DNA of 16,535 nt from Clostridiales bacterium (GTDB taxonomy: Bacteria > Bacillota > Clostridia > Christensenellales > Aristaeellaceae): assembly GCA_004557805.1 (NCBI GenBank), contig SFFS01000043.1:1-16535 (forward strand), written 5' to 3'. This document shows positions 13,238 to 16,535 of this stretch, in pieces (the first letter of the stretch is position 1; each line of letters starts with the position of its first letter). The notes beneath the pieces are model-generated. The model did not search any database, was not told where the DNA came from, and worked only from the letters and a program-made list of their open reading frames with translations. A program made the translations under genes and the position numbers.

Positions 13238-14437
13238 CTATTTTTTTTCGCTCAGCCGCTTCGCCGCGTCCAGCAGCGCGCTCTCCTCGTTTTCAATCCG
13301 GCCGTCCATTACCGCAAACAGCAGTTCCCGCAGCGTTTCGCCGACGGCGGGGCCGCGCAGTCCCATCGCCGTCAGCTGCCGGCCGCCGATTTGCAGCTGC
13401 GCCAGCGTATGACAATCCTGCCGCGCAAGCGCGGCTTCAATCTGCTCCGCGGCTTCGTCCGCCCCCTCGCGGCCCTCCGCCCGCCACAGCCCGCACAGCT
13501 TTCGCGCGCGCTCCTCGCCCAGCGCAAACAGCAGCCTGCGCGCTCCTGGAGCGTCGCGGGGCGGCGTATCTCCGCGGCGGCGCGTCAGCGCCAATACGTC
13601 GTCGCGCGTCTCGCAGTCGGTTTTCAGGCCGGAAAGCAGATCCGCCGCGTTCCGGCTGTCCGTCAGCAGCGCAAGCCGCACGGAAAAATCCGCCGGCGCT
13701 TTTTCAACGGCCGCAAGCGCGCGCCGCCACGCGTCTCCCTCCGTCCGGAGCTGCGGCACAGCCGCCGCGATCACCTCCGGATACGCGGCCAGAATCTCCG
13801 CCGCGCCCGGCGCGAGCAGCATCCCGCGCAGCTCCGAAAGCACGCGTTCGCGCGCGATAAACCGCAAAAGCCCACGGTTCCTGCGCAGCGCTTCCGCCGT
13901 CTCCGGCTCGATCGCGAAGCGAAACCGCGCCGCAAACCGCAGCGCGCGCAGCAGACGCAGGCCGTCCTCGTTAAAGCGCTCGTCCGCCTCCCCCACGCAG
14001 CGGATCAGCCCCCACCGCAAATCCTCTCGCCCGCCGAAATAATCCGCCAGGCCGCGCGCAGGGTGGCACGCCATGGCGTTGACGGTAAAATCCCGCCGCG
14101 CCAGATCCTCTCGCAGGCTGCGCACGAACGAAACGCCGTCCGGACGGCGATGGTCGGTATACGCGCCGTCCGCGCGGAAGGTGGTAATTTCCACCGGCTC
14201 CCCGCCGGCAACCGCCGTAAGCGTGCCGTGCTTTTCTCCGGTATCCACCAGCCGGAACCCCTCGAGCGCCCGCCGCATCTGGGGCGGCGTAGCGAGGGTG
14301 CAGACGTCCCAATCGTGCGGAACGCGGCCCAGCAGCGCGTCGCGCACGCAGCCGCCCACGGCCCACGCCTCGTAGCCCGCGCGCTCCAGCGCTTCCAGCA
14401 CAGCCAGCACATAGCCCGGCCAATCGATTTGCAGCAT
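13238..14437 (-). CDS. cca: CCA-adding tRNA nucleotidyltransferase (class II)
   Basis: A 399-residue cytoplasmic enzyme that adds or repairs the 3'-CCA of tRNAs from CTP and ATP. Start: ATG at 14437, with GGAGG seven bases upstream; the frame stays open to 14605 without homology. The catalytic domain shows VGGCVRDALLG (27-37), the metal-binding DWD pair (Asp42, Asp44), GEKHGTLTA (67-75) and RRDFTVNAMA (114-123). Then come the neck motifs, EDGLRLLRALRFAARF (157-172) and ERVLSE (197-202), which choose between CTP and ATP. The rest is the helical tRNA-binding tail with no HD domain seen. Length fits Bacillota CCA transferases. Poly(A) polymerase of the same superfamily is a less likely alternative. 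Confidence 0.94.
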   Translation of the reverse strand: MLQIDWPGYVLAVLEALERAGYEAWAVGGCVRDALLGRVPHDWDVCTLATPPQMRRALEGFRLVDTGEKHGTLTAVAGGEPVEITTFRADGAYTDHRRPDGVSFVRSLREDLARRDFTVNAMACHPARGLADYFGGREDLRWGLIRCVGEADERFNEDGLRLLRALRFAARFRFAIEPETAEALRRNRGLLRFIARERVLSELRGMLLAPGAAEILAAYPEVIAAAVPQLRTEGDAWRRALAAVEKAPADFSVRLALLTDSRNAADLLSGLKTDCETRDDVLALTRRRGDTPPRDAPGARRLLFALGEERARKLCGLWRAEGREGADEAAEQIEAALARQDCHTLAQLQIGGRQLTAMGLRGPAVGETLRELLFAVMDGRIENEESALLDAAKRLSEKK

Positions 14438-14471
14438 GAAAAGACCTCCGGCAAACGCAAAGTGTTTTCTA

Positions 14472-14500
14472 ATTATATCGTCTGAGCGCCGCCGCCGCAA
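14472..14500 (-). promoter_or_regulatory. promoter of the CCA-transferase gene
   Basis: On the minus strand a perfect TATAAT (14477-14472) and, 17 bases upstream, TTGCGG (14500-14495; three of six to the -35 consensus). It lies 35 bases before the start codon and just downstream of the terminator of the previous gene, giving the gene its own transcription unit. Confidence 0.75.
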
Positions 14501-14510
14501 GGGGCGCGCG

Positions 14511-14541
14511 AAAACCGGCGCCGCTTTGCAGGCGGCGCCGG
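14511..14541 (-). terminator. intrinsic terminator of the Cys-rich protein gene
   Basis: On the minus strand CCGGCGCCGC and GCGGCGCCGG make a perfect 10-bp stem with a 7-base loop, followed by TTTT. It lies about 100 bases after the stop codon of the Cys-rich gene; the stretch between shows nothing recognisable. Confidence 0.88.
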
Positions 14542-14644
14542 GCACATTGGCAAACGTTCGAGAATTCGCTTGGAACCTGGTTTCCGCGCCGCAGCGCGCG
14601 GCCAACGATAAATTCCGGCCGGGCAGCGCATCGCCCGGATCGCT

Positions 14645-15484
14645 TCAGCGGCAGCCGCAGCTGTTTGCGGAGCCGCTGCAGGCGCACGCAGTACGCGTTC
14701 CGCCGCAGCCCTGCTGGCCGCAGGTGTTGCCCTGCGCAACGCAGCCGCAGTTCGGGTGCGCGGCGGTCGAATCATCGCAGAGGGAGGACGGCGGATACAG
14801 CGGCAGCGAGAAGAACTCGTCGCAGACGTTCTCGGCGAACTCTTCGCTCGGCGGAATGGTGCAGAAACCGTAGCTCGGCACGAGGATCTCCACCTCGGCG
14901 ATGACCTTCAGCGCGGCCGTCACGCAGATATCCATCTTGAAAACGTTGTCGCCCTCGTATGTACCGGAAACGCAGATCGCGCTGACCATCGCTTCAATGC
15001 AGTACGGCACGATCGCCTCGTCGGGAATGGAAAGCAGCACGTCGAAATCCATTTCCACGCTGCCCTGACCCACGTACTGCACGCACCGGGAATCGCTGAA
15101 GAGGATATCGATGGGAATCTGCAGCGTGCCGCGCACGCGCGCAAAGCACGGCCGGTCGCACAGCCGTTCGATCGTCAGATCGGTGATCTTGCCGGCGCTG
15201 GTAGCGGAGCGGCAGCTTTCGAACGTGATAGGCGCCACGGGCGCGGGCGGATCGGGCAGATCGTTCTGGCAGCAGTTGCCGCCGCAGGTGCAGTTGCACG
15301 TAGGCACGACGGCGTAGCTGGTGATGGTCACCCGTTCCTTGCTCAGCTGCTGCTGAATCAGGCCGGAGTCATAGACCCGTTTCGTCTGAATGCAAACCTT
15401 TTCCGACAATCCGCTCAGCGCGTCGCCGTTGATGGCGCAGGGACAGTTGCCCGGGTTCGCGTTCTTATAGGAATAAAACGACAT
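14645..15484 (-). CDS. Cys-rich coat-like protein of unknown function
   Basis: A 279-residue protein with 26 cysteines (about 9 percent), no signal peptide and no membrane segment. The N-terminal part has EKVCIQTKRVYDSGL, an opening I associate with hypothetical Clostridia proteins, then the Cys cluster CNCTCGGNCC. Residues about 90-235 are beta-rich and regular (GTLQIPIDILFSD, GSVEMDFDVLLSIPDEA, ALKVIAEVEILVPSYGFC), somewhat like the SPOCS/DUF3794 domain of spore coat proteins. The tail is Cys/Gly-rich (NCGCVAQGNTCGQQGCGG) and ends in SCGCR, a pattern of coat or metal-binding proteins. Start: ATG at 15484, AAGGAGG seven bases upstream. A SigK-like promoter candidate lies before it. A spore coat role is inferred, not proven; metal binding is another option. 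Confidence 0.78.
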   Translation of the reverse strand: MSFYSYKNANPGNCPCAINGDALSGLSEKVCIQTKRVYDSGLIQQQLSKERVTITSYAVVPTCNCTCGGNCCQNDLPDPPAPVAPITFESCRSATSAGKITDLTIERLCDRPCFARVRGTLQIPIDILFSDSRCVQYVGQGSVEMDFDVLLSIPDEAIVPYCIEAMVSAICVSGTYEGDNVFKMDICVTAALKVIAEVEILVPSYGFCTIPPSEEFAENVCDEFFSLPLYPPSSLCDDSTAAHPNCGCVAQGNTCGQQGCGGTRTACACSGSANSCGCR

Positions 15485-15530
15485 GGGAACGCCTCCTTGC
15501 TCGAAGATGAGGTGAGAATGCTCACACTGG

Positions 15531-15557
15531 CAGGATATGAATCAGCCGAAAAAGGGT
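15531..15557 (-). promoter_or_regulatory. SigK-like promoter candidate
   Basis: On the minus strand AC (15557-15556), a 16-base spacer, then CATATCCTG (15539-15531), compared with the mother-cell consensus AC, 16-17 bases, CATA-NNN-TA. It sits about 47 bases before the Cys-rich gene start. The match is short and may be chance. Confidence 0.35.
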
Positions 15558-15734
15558 GCAAGACGGCGGCTTTTTGCATTCCGCGGCAGAGGATGTTTTT
15601 TATTCGCCGCAAAGGCGGCGATATAGTGCCTCCCTGAACCCGAAAAATCCAGAAGAAGCGAAACGCGGTGGTTGAGCGCCGTATCTTTTTCATGCGCCGC
15701 GGGCCCGCGCGCCGAAGCGCGGCCAGTGCAGCCG

Positions 15735-15767
15735 AAAAAAAAAAGAACCGAAGTCCCATCAGGCTCT
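15735..15767 (-). terminator. intrinsic terminator facing the repeat array
   Basis: On the minus strand AGAGCCTGA and TTCGGTTCT form a 9-position stem (one mismatch, two G-U pairs) with loop TGGGAC, followed by ten Ts. No gene lies between it and the right edge of the window, so it must end a transcript that starts in, or crosses, the repeat array. Confidence 0.75.
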
Positions 15768-15811
15768 TTCATCTTTCATAGCGTTTGTCTGAAAAGGAAA
15801 AGATGGTAACC

Positions 15812-16067
15812 CGAGTGAATTTTTCGTTCGTTCGAGAAAAAAACCCAAAGGTTTTGCGAGACTAAATCGGGGGCGATACCGCATAATTCGCATCTGGGGT
15901 GACGAGATGAATTCGCGTCAAATACAAATTGTCGATTTTGCAGACGTTATCTCCGGTACGTCAGGAAATCGGCAAACAGCAGACGACGTAAAGGCCCGCC
16001 AGCCTTTATGCGGCGTTGTGCGGAATTACTACGAGGTTTCCGGCACAGAAATGCCGGAAAAGGCGCT
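15812..16067. repeat. structured non-coding repeat, copy A
   Basis: A 256-bp unit with no open reading frame. Order: CGAGTGAATTTT start; CATCT/AGATG hairpin; long hairpin H1 at 15931-15973, whose arms GTCGATTTT and GAAATCGGC pair with two G-U pairs in the plus-strand RNA; inner pair GACGT/ACGTC; hairpin H2 around TAAAGGC/GCCTTTA; hairpin H3 TTTCCGGCA-CAGAAA-TGCCGGAAA; end AAAAGGCGCT. Copies A and B start 268 bp apart. I do not recognise the family. Confidence 0.85.
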
Positions 16068-16079
16068 GAGCCGACACCT

Positions 16080-16335
16080 CGAGTGAATTTTCCATTCGTT
16101 CAAGAAGAAAACCCAAAGGCTTCGCGGAGCTAAATCGAGGGCGATACCGCATAATTCGCGTCAGGGGTGCCGAGATGAATTCGCGTCAAATACAAATTGC
16201 CGATTTCGCAGACGTTACTTTCGGTACGTCATGAAATCGGCAAACAGCAGACAGCGTAAAGGCCCGTCAGCCTTTATGCGGCGTTGTGCGGGGTTTCCAC
16301 AAGTTTTCCGGCACAGAAATGCCGGAAAAGGCGCT
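16080..16335. repeat. structured non-coding repeat, copy B
   Basis: A 256-bp unit, same length and order as copy A with scattered substitutions. H1 (16199-16241) has fully Watson-Crick arms GCCGATTTC and GAAATCGGC. H2 is a 10-pair stem, GCGTAAAGGC and GCCTTTATGC, with one G-U in the plus-strand RNA. H3 is a 10-pair stem. The CATCT/AGATG hairpin of copy A is lost by changes in its left arm. Confidence 0.87.
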
Positions 16336-16516
16336 TCGCATCTGGGGTGACGAGATGAATTCACGTCAAATATAAATTGCCGATTTCGCAGACGTTACTT
16401 TCGGTACGTCATGAAATCGGCAAACAGCAGACGGCGCAAAGGCTTCGTCTGCCTCTATGCGGCGTTGTGCGGGGTTTCCACAAGTTTTCCGGCACAGAAA
16501 TGCCGGAAAAGGCGCT
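16336..16516. repeat. structured non-coding repeat, copy C (5'-truncated)
   Basis: About 181 bp, abutting copy B with no spacer and lacking the first 75 or so bases of the unit. It keeps the CATCT/AGATG hairpin, H1 (16379-16421, identical to copy B), H2 with two C-A changes, and H3. After its AAAAGGCGCT end there are only 19 bases before the window edge, so further copies may follow. Confidence 0.85.
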
Positions 16517-16535
16517 AAAATGGCACCCCAACTGA

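Noticed and set aside
13238..14605. HD-domain or poly(A) polymerase identity for the nucleotidyltransferase
   Set aside because: No HD motif is visible and the length and motif set fit a Bacillota CCA-adding enzyme, though poly(A) polymerase cannot be fully excluded.
15542..15772. 76-codon minus-strand open frame starting in the terminator
   Set aside because: Its start codon lies in the terminator stem, its Phe run is the T-tract, and it has no ribosome site or homology.
15812..16516. CRISPR array
   Set aside because: Units are about 256 bp with internal hairpins, no short direct repeats with unique spacers and no cas genes.

Overview
The window looks like chromosomal DNA from a GC-rich, low-redundancy Bacillota genome, most likely an uncultured gut Clostridia lineage. 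This is inferred from strong AGGAGG-type ribosome binding sites, an MsmX/UgpC-type sugar ABC operon, a Feo operon with two FeoA proteins and a FeoB-associated Cys-rich peptide, and a Cys-rich coat-like protein with a possible sporulation-type promoter. Nearly every gene from 1256 to 15484 lies on the minus strand. No tRNA, rRNA, CRISPR array or transposase was seen.

Left edge (1-1211, plus strand): the C-terminal part of a four-carbon acid sugar kinase (OtnK/DUF1537), then a decayed class II aldolase (OtnC-like) with a lost N-terminal region, a frameshift and an internal stop. A bidirectional terminator closes this end.

Region 1256-9070 (minus strand): an apparent seven-gene operon running from a TATAAT promoter near 9064. 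In transcription order it holds an RDD membrane protein, an ABC ATPase (MsmX/UgpC type), two binding-protein-dependent permeases (UgpA/UgpE types), a family 1 solute-binding protein, a secreted thermonuclease with two C-terminal OB-like domains, and a secreted protein with an Ig-like domain plus three near-identical OB-like repeats. The nuclease C-terminal domain and the three repeats share a motif. I read the cluster as a possible extracellular nucleic-acid capture, cleavage and import system. This is an inference, and it is the best candidate for an undescribed system here.

Region 9320-13151 (minus strand): an iron-uptake operon, feoA-feoA-feoB plus a 43-residue FeoB-associated Cys-rich peptide. 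A strong terminator follows, and then, with no room for a clear promoter, a small DtxR/MntR-like winged-helix regulator that seems to have lost the metal ligands of that family. The feo promoter has a perfect TTGACA, 17-bp spacing and several TTAG/CTAA half-sites and inverted repeats; another perfect GTTAGC/GCTAAC repeat lies between feoA and feoB.

Region 13200-14500 (minus strand): a CCA-adding tRNA nucleotidyltransferase with its own promoter and terminator. Region 14511-15557 (minus strand): a 279-residue protein with 26 cysteines, a strong terminator, and a SigK-like promoter candidate.

Right edge (15558-16535): no gene. It holds a strong minus-strand terminator (15735-15767) and a tandem array of two full (256 bp) copies and one 5'-truncated copy (about 181 bp) of a non-coding repeat, each with several perfect or near-perfect hairpins. 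The array may continue beyond the window.
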